64,000 bases of DNA from Pseudomonas anguilliseptica (GTDB lineage: Bacteria > Pseudomonadota > Gammaproteobacteria > Pseudomonadales > Pseudomonadaceae): the NCBI RefSeq assembly GCF_900105355.1, contig NZ_FNSC01000001.1:1240001-1304000 (forward strand), given 5' to 3'. Below the pieces are notes generated by a model that saw nothing but the letters and a program-made list of their open reading frames with translations, had not been told where the DNA came from and did not search any database. The position numbers and the translations under genes are program-made. This document shows positions 16,653 through 24,448 of the stretch, in pieces (within the stretch, counting starts at the first letter, position 1; each line of letters begins with the position of its first letter).

Positions 16653-17926
16653 AGGATGCCGTGATGTTAAAGAACCAGGGCCGGCCACTCGGCCAGATCG
16701 AAACCAATATGGCCTTGATGCATGAGCTCAACGGCAGCACGCAAACCGCCAGCCTATTGAGCTTTGCCGGCCCGCTATCGGCATCCACCCTGCTGCACGC
16801 AGCGGAAAAGTTACATTGGCGCCATCCACTGTTGCACAGTCGCATCGTCGAGCGGGCGGGTGCCTTGCACTTTAAGTGCGATGTGAGTTTTGCGCAGATC
16901 AAGGTGCATAACCACCCATTGCTTTCCGGGCAAACACCAGCGCAGATGTTGCAGCATCAGCTCGACAGCGTGCTCGATCCCCAGCGTCAGTTGTGGCGCG
17001 TGTTGCTGCTATCAACCGCAGATCGCAGCCAGCACCATCTGCTGTTGACCTGTCATCACGCGATCGCCGATGCCATCAGCCTCACACAATTGCTTGGCGA
17101 GCTGCTTAGCCTGTGCGAAAGCCAACAGATCGGCGGCCCCTCCCAGGTTCAGCAAGCCCCACTGGCCGCAGCCCTGGAAACCTACCTGACTCCGGAAACA
17201 GCGCCCCAGCCGCTCTGCGAAAACCCAGCGCCCGTACGTTTCTTGCAAAGCATGCCGTTGGCGCGGCGACGCACCGGAATACGCCGCTTGCTGCTCGACA
17301 GCAAGATCAGCAGCAAGCTGAAGCACCTGGCCAAAGCCCAGGGTTTGACGCTCAATTCACTGCTGGCAGCCGCCTTGCTCAAGGCCTCAGGCGAGTTGGC
17401 ACTGGGCTCCCAGATCCGTATCAGCACCGCAGTGTCGTTGCGCCAGCGTGCGGCTACACCAATCGATAAGAGTGCTATTGGCTGCTTTATCGGCGTGGCC
17501 AACCACTGCCTGCCGGTGACCGCACGCAGCCTTGGCAGCATCGCCATCGATTACCAGCGTCAGCTCCAGGCCAGTCTGCCGCACCTAGTCAAGTGCCTGC
17601 CAGCGCAGGAGCTCGACAGCATGCGCACGCGCATCCACTCGCTACGCTCGCACCAAAGTTTCGTTCATGGCATCGCGTTGACCAACCACGGCGTCATCGA
17701 ATTTCCCCAATACCGGCATTTCAAACTACTCGATTACGCCAACGCGGCCTCGCGGGTAGCCGGCAATTTCGCCGTGGCTTTGCACGTCACCGGATTCGCC
17801 ACCGCGCTATCGCTGTGCTTCACCTTCCCGGATCCCCTGATGGACGAGACGCGTATCCGGCAGCTCCAGAACAAGTTGCACCAGGCCTTGCTCGACTTCA
17901 TATCAGCCTCAGAGGTGGATCAATGA
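16649..17926 (+). CDS. Stand-alone condensation/acyltransferase-fold protein
   Basis: A 425-aa protein of the condensation-domain superfamily (CoA-dependent acyltransferase fold; NRPS C domains, PapA5-like O-acyltransferases). The catalytic HHxxxD motif is visible as LTCHHAIADAIS (H136, H137, D141). No adenylation, carrier or ketosynthase domain is encoded nearby, so it probably forms an ester or amide between freely diffusible acyl and acceptor substrates. It overlaps the monooxygenase stop (ATGA) and the hydrolase start (ATGA), showing tight coupling. An alternative start is ATG 16664. Substrates are unknown. Confidence 0.8.
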   Translation: MKDAVMLKNQGRPLGQIETNMALMHELNGSTQTASLLSFAGPLSASTLLHAAEKLHWRHPLLHSRIVERAGALHFKCDVSFAQIKVHNHPLLSGQTPAQMLQHQLDSVLDPQRQLWRVLLLSTADRSQHHLLLTCHHAIADAISLTQLLGELLSLCESQQIGGPSQVQQAPLAAALETYLTPETAPQPLCENPAPVRFLQSMPLARRRTGIRRLLLDSKISSKLKHLAKAQGLTLNSLLAAALLKASGELALGSQIRISTAVSLRQRAATPIDKSAIGCFIGVANHCLPVTARSLGSIAIDYQRQLQASLPHLVKCLPAQELDSMRTRIHSLRSHQSFVHGIALTNHGVIEFPQYRHFKLLDYANAASRVAGNFAVALHVTGFATALSLCFTFPDPLMDETRIRQLQNKLHQALLDFISASEVDQ

Positions 17927-18747
17927 ACGCCCTACATATCCAGTTAGCCAACGGCCCTGTGCACTGTTTCGACAGCCAAGGCTCGGGCATCACGGTCCTG
18001 CTGCTGCATGGCAACTCATCAGCCGCAGAGGCTTTCGGCGCTCAGTTCGCCGCACTCGGCAGGCGCCACCGCCTACTGGCCCTGGACTTACCCGGCCATG
18101 GACAGTCGGCGGCGGCAACGCCCGAGCACTACAGCTTCGCCGGCTATGCCGATGCCTTGGTGCAGGCTATCGAAAACCTGCAGCTAGAGGATTACCTGAT
18201 AGTCGGCCATAGCCTGGGCGGCCATGCTGCACTCGAAGCGCTGCCGCGCTTACCCGGCTTGCGCGGGCTTTGCCTGATCGGCGCACCGCCGTTCAACTCT
18301 GGCAATGCCGGCCAGCTGTTCTGCACCGAACCCACCGGCGGCCTAGTGTTCCAGGCCGAACTGGACGATCAGCAGGTCACCCGTTTAGCCAACGCCTTTG
18401 TCAACCCGGAACACCTGGAGCAAAGGCAGCTCGCTAGCCTGGCAAGTTATATCCGCGCCACCGACCCGCAGGTTCGTGCCGCCCTGGGTGCAAGCCTGAG
18501 CAGCGGAGCCTTCGCCGACGAGGTGGCGTTGCTGGCTGCCAGCGGCGTACCAACGCTGCTGGTGCAAGGCACTGCCGACGCGTTTATCGACGCTCGGGCC
18601 TGCACGCAAGCCGCCGTCTTCGCCCCGGCCAAGCTGTCGGTGGTGCTGTTCGACGATTGCGGTCACTGCCCACATCTGGAAGACCCCGCCCGGTTCAACG
18701 ACCTGCTGGACACCTTCATCACCCACACCTGTGAGAACACGCTATGA
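17923..18747 (+). CDS. Alpha/beta hydrolase
   Basis: A 274-aa alpha/beta-fold hydrolase. Oxyanion-side motif LLLHGNSS (residues 26-33), nucleophile elbow VGHSLGG with S97, an acidic residue in VQGTADAFID, and catalytic His 251 in DCGHCPHLEDP are all visible. The open frame extends far upstream in the shadow of the previous gene; the ATG at 17923 overlaps that gene's stop. The likely job is hydrolysis or release of an ester or thioester in the pathway. A lactonase role acting on the AHL signal is possible but unsupported. Confidence 0.85.
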   Translation: MNALHIQLANGPVHCFDSQGSGITVLLLHGNSSAAEAFGAQFAALGRRHRLLALDLPGHGQSAAATPEHYSFAGYADALVQAIENLQLEDYLIVGHSLGGHAALEALPRLPGLRGLCLIGAPPFNSGNAGQLFCTEPTGGLVFQAELDDQQVTRLANAFVNPEHLEQRQLASLASYIRATDPQVRAALGASLSSGAFADEVALLAASGVPTLLVQGTADAFIDARACTQAAVFAPAKLSVVLFDDCGHCPHLEDPARFNDLLDTFITHTCENTL

Positions 18748-19736
18748 AAGCTTTTGTGATCAATGCCTTCGGACCCGCCGACGTCTTCGAAGAAGTCGAA
18801 ATGCCAACGCCCCAGGCCGCTGCTGGCCAGTTGCTGATCCAGGTTGCGGCAACTGCCATCAATCCGTTGGACTATAAACTGCGGCGCGGCGACATCCCCG
18901 CCTTCACCCATGATTTCCCGGCGATTCTGCATGGCGACTTCGCTGGCACCGTCAGCGCCGTAGGTACGGGTGTGCAGGGGTTTGCCGTGGGCGATGCGGT
19001 TTATGGTTGCGCCGGTGGGGTACGCGGCCGACAAGGTGCGCTGGCCGACTATATGCTCGCCGATGCCGCCCTGGTGGCGCATAAGCCGCAGAACCTGAGC
19101 ATGGCCGAGGCCGCGGCAATGCCATTGGTGCTGCTCACCGCCTGGGAAGGCTTGATCGACACAGCGGCGATCAAACCAGGTGATCGCGTCCTGGTACACG
19201 GTGGCACTGGCGGGGTCGGCCATATCGCCGCGCAGTTGGCAAAATGGCAGGGTGCAAAGGTCTACACCACGGTCGGCACGGCAGAAAAAGCCGAGCTGTC
19301 GCGTGAATACGGTGCCGACCAGGTCATCAACTACCGCGAGCAGGACGTCGCCAGCTACGTCGAGCGTTGCACCGATTGTGTCGGCTTCGATGTGGTGGTC
19401 GATACCGTTGGCGGCGAGACCTTCGAACAGAGCCTACTGGCGACCCGCGTAGGCGGCTGCATCATTACAGTGCTGGCCATGGGCAAGCTGGATATGACTG
19501 TCGCCTGGGCGCGCAAGCAGACCGTGCATTGCGTCAACATGACCTGGCCGATGGCTACCAGCGTCGGCATGGAGCATCACGGCTTTATCCTGCGCGAAGG
19601 TGCCAAGCTGGCCGAAAGTGGCAAGCTACGTCCGCTGCTCGACAGCCAGCGTTTCAGTTTCAGCGAAGTCGCCGCCGCCCACGTCTATGCCGAATCCGGC
19701 CAGGCGCTGGGCAAGGTCAGCCTGACCCGCGACTGA
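18744..19736 (+). CDS. Zinc-free MDR-type enone/quinone reductase
   Basis: A 330-aa NADPH-dependent medium-chain dehydrogenase/reductase. It has the GroES-like N-terminal part with ILHGDFAGTVSAVGTGV, the nucleotide loop VLVHGGTGGVGHIAAQLAKWQGA (about 150-172) and the YREQDVASYV region. It lacks structural and catalytic zinc ligands, like QorA and enoyl-type reductases. It begins with an ATGA overlap with the hydrolase, so it belongs to the same operon. Reduction of an activated double bond, as in butenolide to butyrolactone, would fit the pathway idea but is inference. Confidence 0.85.
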   Translation: MKAFVINAFGPADVFEEVEMPTPQAAAGQLLIQVAATAINPLDYKLRRGDIPAFTHDFPAILHGDFAGTVSAVGTGVQGFAVGDAVYGCAGGVRGRQGALADYMLADAALVAHKPQNLSMAEAAAMPLVLLTAWEGLIDTAAIKPGDRVLVHGGTGGVGHIAAQLAKWQGAKVYTTVGTAEKAELSREYGADQVINYREQDVASYVERCTDCVGFDVVVDTVGGETFEQSLLATRVGGCIITVLAMGKLDMTVAWARKQTVHCVNMTWPMATSVGMEHHGFILREGAKLAESGKLRPLLDSQRFSFSEVAAAHVYAESGQALGKVSLTRD

Positions 19737-19747
19737 GTGAGCCGAGC

Positions 19748-20719
19748 ATGCCCAGAACCCCCTTCGCCGCCCCCTTATGCCCACGACAGGCATTGCTGCT
19801 GAATATCAGTGCCTTTGCCCTCTGGGCCTCGGCCACCCTGCTGTTCAAGCTGCTCACGCACTTGCCAGTATGGGAGGTATTTGCCTACCGGGTAATCGGC
19901 TCGCTGGGCTGGTGCATGCTCTTTCTCGCCCTCAGCGGCGTACTGGGCCAGGCCTGGCAGATCCTGCGTTCGCCCCGTCAGTTGGGCCTGTTGCTGCTCA
20001 GTAGCGGCTTGATCGCCTGCAATTGGTTTCTGGTGATCTGGGCCGTAGCCAACGATCGCCTGCTCGACGCCAGCCTCGGTTACTACCTATCGCCGCTGCT
20101 CAGTGTGTTGCTGGCCCATTGGCTGTTTCGCGAAGCCAGCGGCCGCCGCGAGTGGCTCGCCAGCGCCCTGTGCCTGGCCGGGGTGATGCTGATAATGGCG
20201 GGTGAACAGAACCTGCAGATTCCCTGGATCGGCCTGACCATCGCCGCCACTTTCGCGCTCTACAGCGCGGTAAAGAAACGCTCGACTGTGTCGCCGCTGC
20301 TTGGCCTGGGGCTGGGGCTGGGGCTGGGGCTGGGGCTGGGGCTGGAGACCACGCTGGCCGCCATCCCCGCCAGCGCCTTGCTGCTTTATAGCAGCTTCAA
20401 TGCCGGCGCTGTGGTCAGCTATAGCCGCTTGGATTGGGTACTGCTGCTTGTCCTCGGACTGATAACCACCTTGCCCATGTGGCTGTATATCGCCTCGGCA
20501 AAAGTCCTGTCACTGACCACGCTGGGCTTCCTTCAATACCTCAACCCGACCCTGATGTTTCTACTCGCCGTACTGCTCTTCGGCGAAACCGTCAGCACAC
20601 TCAAACTGACAGGATTCAGCCTGATTTGGTGTGCCCTACTCGGCCTGTTGTTGAGCAGAGCCCTGAGCACTTGGCAGCACAAGCCGCAAGCTCTGCCACA
20701 AACCACCCGTGCTGTCTGA
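19748..20719 (+). CDS. EamA/RarD-type transporter
   Basis: A 323-aa inner-membrane permease of the drug/metabolite transporter superfamily, resembling RarD: about ten hydrophobic helices in two EamA halves. Conserved pieces include FALWASATLLFKLL, SLGYYLSPLLSVLLAHWLFRE and LGFLQYLNPTLMFLLAVLLFGE. The ATG at 19748 is preferred over a much longer frame. Within the operon it is the obvious candidate exporter of the pathway product. A GGGCTG hexanucleotide repeat inserts (Gly-Leu)6 before the conserved LE in the middle of the protein. Confidence 0.87.
   Translation: MPRTPFAAPLCPRQALLLNISAFALWASATLLFKLLTHLPVWEVFAYRVIGSLGWCMLFLALSGVLGQAWQILRSPRQLGLLLLSSGLIACNWFLVIWAVANDRLLDASLGYYLSPLLSVLLAHWLFREASGRREWLASALCLAGVMLIMAGEQNLQIPWIGLTIAATFALYSAVKKRSTVSPLLGLGLGLGLGLGLGLETTLAAIPASALLLYSSFNAGAVVSYSRLDWVLLLVLGLITTLPMWLYIASAKVLSLTTLGFLQYLNPTLMFLLAVLLFGETVSTLKLTGFSLIWCALLGLLLSRALSTWQHKPQALPQTTRAV
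20309..20344 (+). repeat. Six tandem GGGCTG units inside the transporter gene
   Basis: Six perfect hexamers (36 bp) encode alternating Gly-Leu. The unit length is a multiple of three, so slippage would change helix length without a frameshift. A variant unit GGCCTG precedes the array. Confidence 0.95.
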
Positions 20720-20738
20720 CTCGCCCAAAGGAGACGGT

Positions 20739-22196
20739 ATGAACCAGCAAACCGCCCCCACGCCCCCACTGGTCGCCTCCAGCGACTGGAACCGCTTTCC
20801 GCTGCCCGCCTCGTTTCGCGGCTGTGTGGATCACACCCCCTGCCTGCTGGAAGATGAAAACGGCAGCCAGGCCTGGAAACGCTATATCGAGCAACTGGCG
20901 CAGACGCCCTTCGGCGATATCTGCTTGGGCCGGCTACATGCCGACGAACGCGTGCTGGATGCAGCCCTGGCGGAGCTGCGCGCCTGCGCTCCGCAACTGC
21001 GCCCCTGGCTGGACGCCCAACAGCCCGCCGACATTGACCCGCTAACCCGACTAATCTCGCGGCATCCGCAGTGCGGTATCCAGCTACGCGTGCAACTCGG
21101 CGGGCATACCTGCGAACAGATTGGCGAACAGCTGATCGCGCTGATTGAGGTGGTCGAAGCACTACGGGGCGCGCCGCTGTGCCTGGTGCTGCAGGACGCG
21201 CCTGGCGCCTCGCCCGCACAATTGCAGGCCTGCATCGAGTTCGCCCAGCATTTCGCCATCGAACGCATCACCCTCTGCGACCAGCAGGCGCGCCTGACAC
21301 CGTTAGGCGTGCGTAACCTGCTGACCCACCTGCTTGAGCAGTTTCCAGAATTGCCAAGCAGCGGCCCGGCCCTGGCATTCAAGGGCAACGACAGACACGG
21401 TTTCGCCCTGGCTAATAGCATGTCGGCGATCGCCAATGGCATACACTTCGTGCATGGCGCGATTCTGGGACGAGCAACCCAGGAAAGCCCACTGGCGCTC
21501 AATCAGCTGCTGAACAACTATGCCATCCCCCAGGCGCAGCAAGCCAACCACTATGCCGAGCTTATCGGCCAGCTTACCGGTCTGCCCATCGAGAGTAGCC
21601 AGCCGCAGCCTAGTCAAGCGTTCGACAAACTCATCCCGCTTAATCAACAGCGTTTGCACACAGCGGAAGGCTCAGCCAGGCCAAGTGGTAGCCGCAACGA
21701 GACACCACGCTTCATCTTTAAAGTCAGCGCCGACGACTGGCATGTGCAGCTGCTGATCGAAGTAGGCAATCAACAGCTCGACCTCGGCGAACGTGTACAC
21801 CACTACGTTTTACTGCTGCTAGCCCGCGAGTTCTGCCAGCAACTGCAGGCACGCCAAACCGCCAGCAGCCCTGCCACGACAGACCCGATGAGCCTCGGCT
21901 GGATTGAGCGCGAGCACCTGCACAAGATGATCGGCGACAGCCAGGCACAGCTCAACGTCAAGGTTTTCCGCGCTATCAAGCAAATCAACTGCGCTTTCAG
22001 CAGTGTCGGACTACCGAGCTACAAGCCCGTCCTTACCAGGGTCGGCAGCATTCGCTTCGCCTGCCCGGATTTCACTATTTACAAAGAATCCAGCCTTGAG
22101 CAGGACGTGCGCGGCTGGGCCCAGCGTGTTGCTGAGCCAGTCACCGCCAGTACCAGCCCACCCACGTCTGCCCATTCACCTACAACACAACCATAA
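20739..22196 (+). CDS. Degenerate HMGL/isopropylmalate-synthase-like protein with C-terminal wHTH-like region
   Basis: A 485-aa protein of unclear role. Residues about 45-265 look like a DRE-TIM metallolyase barrel: ERITLCDQQARLTPLGV followed by AFKGNDRHGFALANSMSA parallels the IRLADTVG..TP and FHGHNDTGCAIAN motifs of isopropylmalate/homocitrate synthases. The metal-binding His-x-His is replaced by Lys215 and Asn217, so normal catalysis is unlikely. After a Ser/Pro-rich linker (about 285-330), a C-terminal region with IEREHLHKMIGDSQAQLNVKVFRAIKQI resembles a winged-helix DNA-binding or effector domain. AAAGGAGA lies upstream of ATG 20739. It may be a regulator or scaffold; I do not recognise a named family. 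Confidence 0.6.
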   Translation: MNQQTAPTPPLVASSDWNRFPLPASFRGCVDHTPCLLEDENGSQAWKRYIEQLAQTPFGDICLGRLHADERVLDAALAELRACAPQLRPWLDAQQPADIDPLTRLISRHPQCGIQLRVQLGGHTCEQIGEQLIALIEVVEALRGAPLCLVLQDAPGASPAQLQACIEFAQHFAIERITLCDQQARLTPLGVRNLLTHLLEQFPELPSSGPALAFKGNDRHGFALANSMSAIANGIHFVHGAILGRATQESPLALNQLLNNYAIPQAQQANHYAELIGQLTGLPIESSQPQPSQAFDKLIPLNQQRLHTAEGSARPSGSRNETPRFIFKVSADDWHVQLLIEVGNQQLDLGERVHHYVLLLLAREFCQQLQARQTASSPATTDPMSLGWIEREHLHKMIGDSQAQLNVKVFRAIKQINCAFSSVGLPSYKPVLTRVGSIRFACPDFTIYKESSLEQDVRGWAQRVAEPVTASTSPPTSAHSPTTQP

Positions 22197-22208
22197 GAAG
22201 GAGACACC

Positions 22209-22892
22209 ATGCACAAGACACTGCGCGCCACCCTAGTACTCTTAGCCGTTGGCCTGGGTAGCCACTCGCTGGCCCAAGCCAAACCGCTACAGGCAAACCC
22301 ACCACTGCTGGAACAACTGGCCAACCTGACATTCGTCAGTTCCAGCCTGATCAAGCAAAGCGCTTATTTCGAAGCCAATCAGGTGGTGCGCCGTTTCTTC
22401 CTGTGCATTCCGGAAGCCTCGAATCACAAGCTCGAACCTGGCGTGTTGGAGAACGTGGAGAAGTGCTTTAACGAAACCGTCGACGACAAAATCCATATCA
22501 ATATCGGCGGCAATCTCTCCAACGGCCGAGCTGCGGCCCTGGCCATCGCCACCCAAGGCCTGGCGAGCATCCGCGATAGCGCATCGTTTTCCCTGAGCGC
22601 GCCCTATATGAGCCAATACCAAGGCGGCCGCCTGGCTGGCACCGGCACCATCGAGTTGAACTTCAATGTCATGGTGCATCAGAACATCACCGCAGTTTCC
22701 GGTGACCCCAAGCCGTTCGACCCAACCCCCGGCCCACAGCTGTTCGTTAGCAACAACACCCTAGGACTGAAAGCCGTGCGGCCCGGCGTTTGGCGCATCA
22801 CCCTGCTCAAGGTCAACCCGCTGCTGACCCAGTTAAGCCCGAACATCCAGTTCAAAGACCCCTTCCCGCACTACCCCATCGACCGACCTTAA
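22209..22892 (+). CDS. Exported protein of unknown function
   Basis: A 227-aa protein with a Sec signal peptide (basic start, LVLLAVGLGSHS, then LAQA before the likely cleavage site near residue 24). The mature part is soluble, predicted to be beta-rich, with Asn and Gly-rich turns and only two cysteines (FLCIPEA and VEKCFNE), possibly a disulfide. The Shine-Dalgarno AAGAAGGAGA is strong. It is the penultimate gene of the operon, directly before luxI. No domain recognised; a periplasmic binding, carrier or lipocalin-type role would be speculation. Confidence 0.7.
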   Translation: MHKTLRATLVLLAVGLGSHSLAQAKPLQANPPLLEQLANLTFVSSSLIKQSAYFEANQVVRRFFLCIPEASNHKLEPGVLENVEKCFNETVDDKIHINIGGNLSNGRAAALAIATQGLASIRDSASFSLSAPYMSQYQGGRLAGTGTIELNFNVMVHQNITAVSGDPKPFDPTPGPQLFVSNNTLGLKAVRPGVWRITLLKVNPLLTQLSPNIQFKDPFPHYPIDRP

Positions 22893-22924
22893 CCCCGCAA
22901 TAGTGTCATCGGGAACAATCCGGC

Positions 22925-22944
22925 AACTGCCCAATAAGACAGCT
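22925..22944. promoter_or_regulatory. Lux-box-like palindrome upstream of luxI
   Basis: AACTGCCCAATAAGACAGCT fits the pseudomonad las/rhl-type pattern NNCTRNC-N6-GNYAGNN at every defined position. It is nested in a larger imperfect palindrome (22919-22950, arms TCCGGCAACTG / CAGCTGCCGGA, one mismatch). Its centre is about 74 bp before the luxI ATG. No T-run follows, which argues against a terminator for the upstream gene. Confidence 0.65.
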
Positions 22945-23008
22945 GCCGGATCGCCAATCACACTTCTACAGTCCCCTCCCAAGCACAGTCGCTCCGGGAG
23001 AAACACCG

Positions 23009-23653
23009 ATGCACGCATCTACGCAAACCGACAACACGCGGGATTTCCGCCTGATTGTCGATCCACATCTGAGCCAGTTAACCGCCTGCTTGGAACTGCG
23101 CGAGGCGGTTTTCGCTCGTGAATTGCGTTGGGTAGCGACTAGCGTTGACGGCCAGGAGCGCGATGTTTTCGATCCGTTCAGCGTGCATGTGGCAGTCATC
23201 CATCGCTGGCGGCCAGCCGGTTACCTACGTATTACGCCTTACGGCTCACCCTGGATGCTCAGCGCATGCTTCGACTTTCTGCTCGAGCCAGGAGTATCTG
23301 AGCGTTTCGAACCCGACAGCCTGGAAGTTTCGCGCCTGGCGGTCGAACGCCAATATCGAGGGCACAAACAGCTGGGCGCGTTTGGCGTCTTCGATCTACT
23401 GATCAAAGGCATAATTGAGCATTCGTTAAACACTGCGACGCGCTATTGGTACGTGGTGGTCGCCGAACCCATCTATCGTTTATTGCTGAGCAAGGGCCTA
23501 CCCTGCGAACGCCTCGGCCCATTGGTGCAGATGCCCGATGGTGTACAGACCCTAGCGGTGCGTATCGACCTGACAGCCTTTCTCGCAGTGGCTCCGCAAT
23601 TCTTCACCCGCGAACTGGATCGCCCGGTGTTGGCGAAGGCCCTGGCCATCTAA
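23009..23653 (+). CDS. LuxI-type acyl-homoserine lactone synthase
   Basis: A 214-aa autoinducer synthase, which makes N-acyl-homoserine lactone from S-adenosylmethionine and an acyl-ACP. All invariant LuxI residues can be placed with family spacing: R31 and F35 (REAVF), W41, D52 and D55 (ERDVFDPF), R74 (GYLRI), F88, E106 and R109 (LEVSRLAV). The start has GGGAGA upstream. It is the last gene of the operon direction and converges with the luxR gene. The acyl chain cannot be predicted from sequence alone. A lux-box-like site upstream suggests positive autoinduction. Confidence 0.88.
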   Translation: MHASTQTDNTRDFRLIVDPHLSQLTACLELREAVFARELRWVATSVDGQERDVFDPFSVHVAVIHRWRPAGYLRITPYGSPWMLSACFDFLLEPGVSERFEPDSLEVSRLAVERQYRGHKQLGAFGVFDLLIKGIIEHSLNTATRYWYVVVAEPIYRLLLSKGLPCERLGPLVQMPDGVQTLAVRIDLTAFLAVAPQFFTRELDRPVLAKALAI

Positions 23654-23683
23654 ACCGCTGCGGCCTCACACAGCCCCGCCAGG

Positions 23684-24448
23684 CTAAACCGCGATCACGC
23701 CAAAATGAATGGCCTTGGCAATCGCCTGAGAGCGGTTGAGCACGTCTAACTTGCGGAAGATATTGCCGAAATGGAATTTCACCGTCCGCTCGGAAATGCT
23801 CAGGATATTGGAAATGTCCCAGGTGCTCTTGCCTTCTTTGGCCCAGTGCAGCACCTCTATCTCGCGTTGTGAGATCTCCGGCGCCATCAGACTATGACGA
23901 TTCAAACTACCCTGCCGATTGAATATCTCGTGCAGGTGCGGGGCCAGATAATCTAGGGCATCGACATAATCCTGCGCCTGTTCACGCTCCGGCAGTGTCA
24001 TGGAGATCAGCGTAGTACTGGTACGCGAGCGACCACTGACGCAGCAGGCGATGCCATTGTTGCCAACAAACTGCCGTGACAGATGGAGAAACTCCTTGCT
24101 CGGCGCTTCGTTGGCATAACCCGCCCCCCAGGAAAATGCATGGGTTTCGTGCTCGGCAAGCTTGAGGACCGGATCTTGCAAATGAAAGGATTTGCGAAAG
24201 TAGATGTCGACCCACTCACTGCTATAGCCATAGTTGAGCAGTCGTCGGCTGGCCTGGGGGTCGAGCGTGGTGAAGTTGTCGAGACAGATGACCAGAGACG
24301 TGAACGGGATGATGCTCTTGGCAAGCTCGATAACGTAATCGACCTCTTCTTTGTCGCTACTGGACTTGATGCAGCACTGTGCTAGTGAACTGTCTGTAAA
24401 ATTCGTTAATCCAATGCCGGGCCAGTATACTGCGCGCTCTATCGTCAT
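23684..24448 (-). CDS. LuxR-type AHL receptor, N-terminally recoded by IS630
   Basis: A LuxR-family regulator with an autoinducer-binding domain and C-terminal GerE helix-turn-helix (ISQREIEVLHWAKEGK..., ERTVKFHFGNIFRKL). The AHL-pocket residues are present: W and Y in EWVDIY, Asp-Pro in LQDP, W in AFSWG. The native first 17 codons lie beyond the IS630 element at 25569-25619. The current frame opens inside the IS. ATG 24448 has GGGAG eight bases upstream and would give a 254-aa chimera whose first 21 residues are IS-derived, against 249 aa for the reconstructed native protein. Whether it is expressed is unknown. Confidence 0.85.
   Translation of the reverse strand: MTIERAVYWPGIGLTNFTDSSLAQCCIKSSSDKEEVDYVIELAKSIIPFTSLVICLDNFTTLDPQASRRLLNYGYSSEWVDIYFRKSFHLQDPVLKLAEHETHAFSWGAGYANEAPSKEFLHLSRQFVGNNGIACCVSGRSRTSTTLISMTLPEREQAQDYVDALDYLAPHLHEIFNRQGSLNRHSLMAPEISQREIEVLHWAKEGKSTWDISNILSISERTVKFHFGNIFRKLDVLNRSQAIAKAIHFGVIAV

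Noticed and set aside
17923..18747. Alpha/beta hydrolase considered an AHL lactonase or quorum-quenching enzyme
   Set aside because: It has the Ser-His-Asp hydrolase motifs but no specific signature linking it to AHL hydrolysis; biosynthetic operon context fits equally well.
18744..19736. MDR protein considered a zinc alcohol dehydrogenase
   Set aside because: Zinc-ligand cysteines and histidines are absent; the sequence resembles zinc-free quinone/enone reductases.
24405..24415. GTTAATCCAAT inverted repeat first taken as the left IS630 end
   Set aside because: Using it as the terminus leaves luxR out of frame after excision; the outer GTG..CTGTCTG repeats with flanking TA restore one frame and are therefore the true ends.
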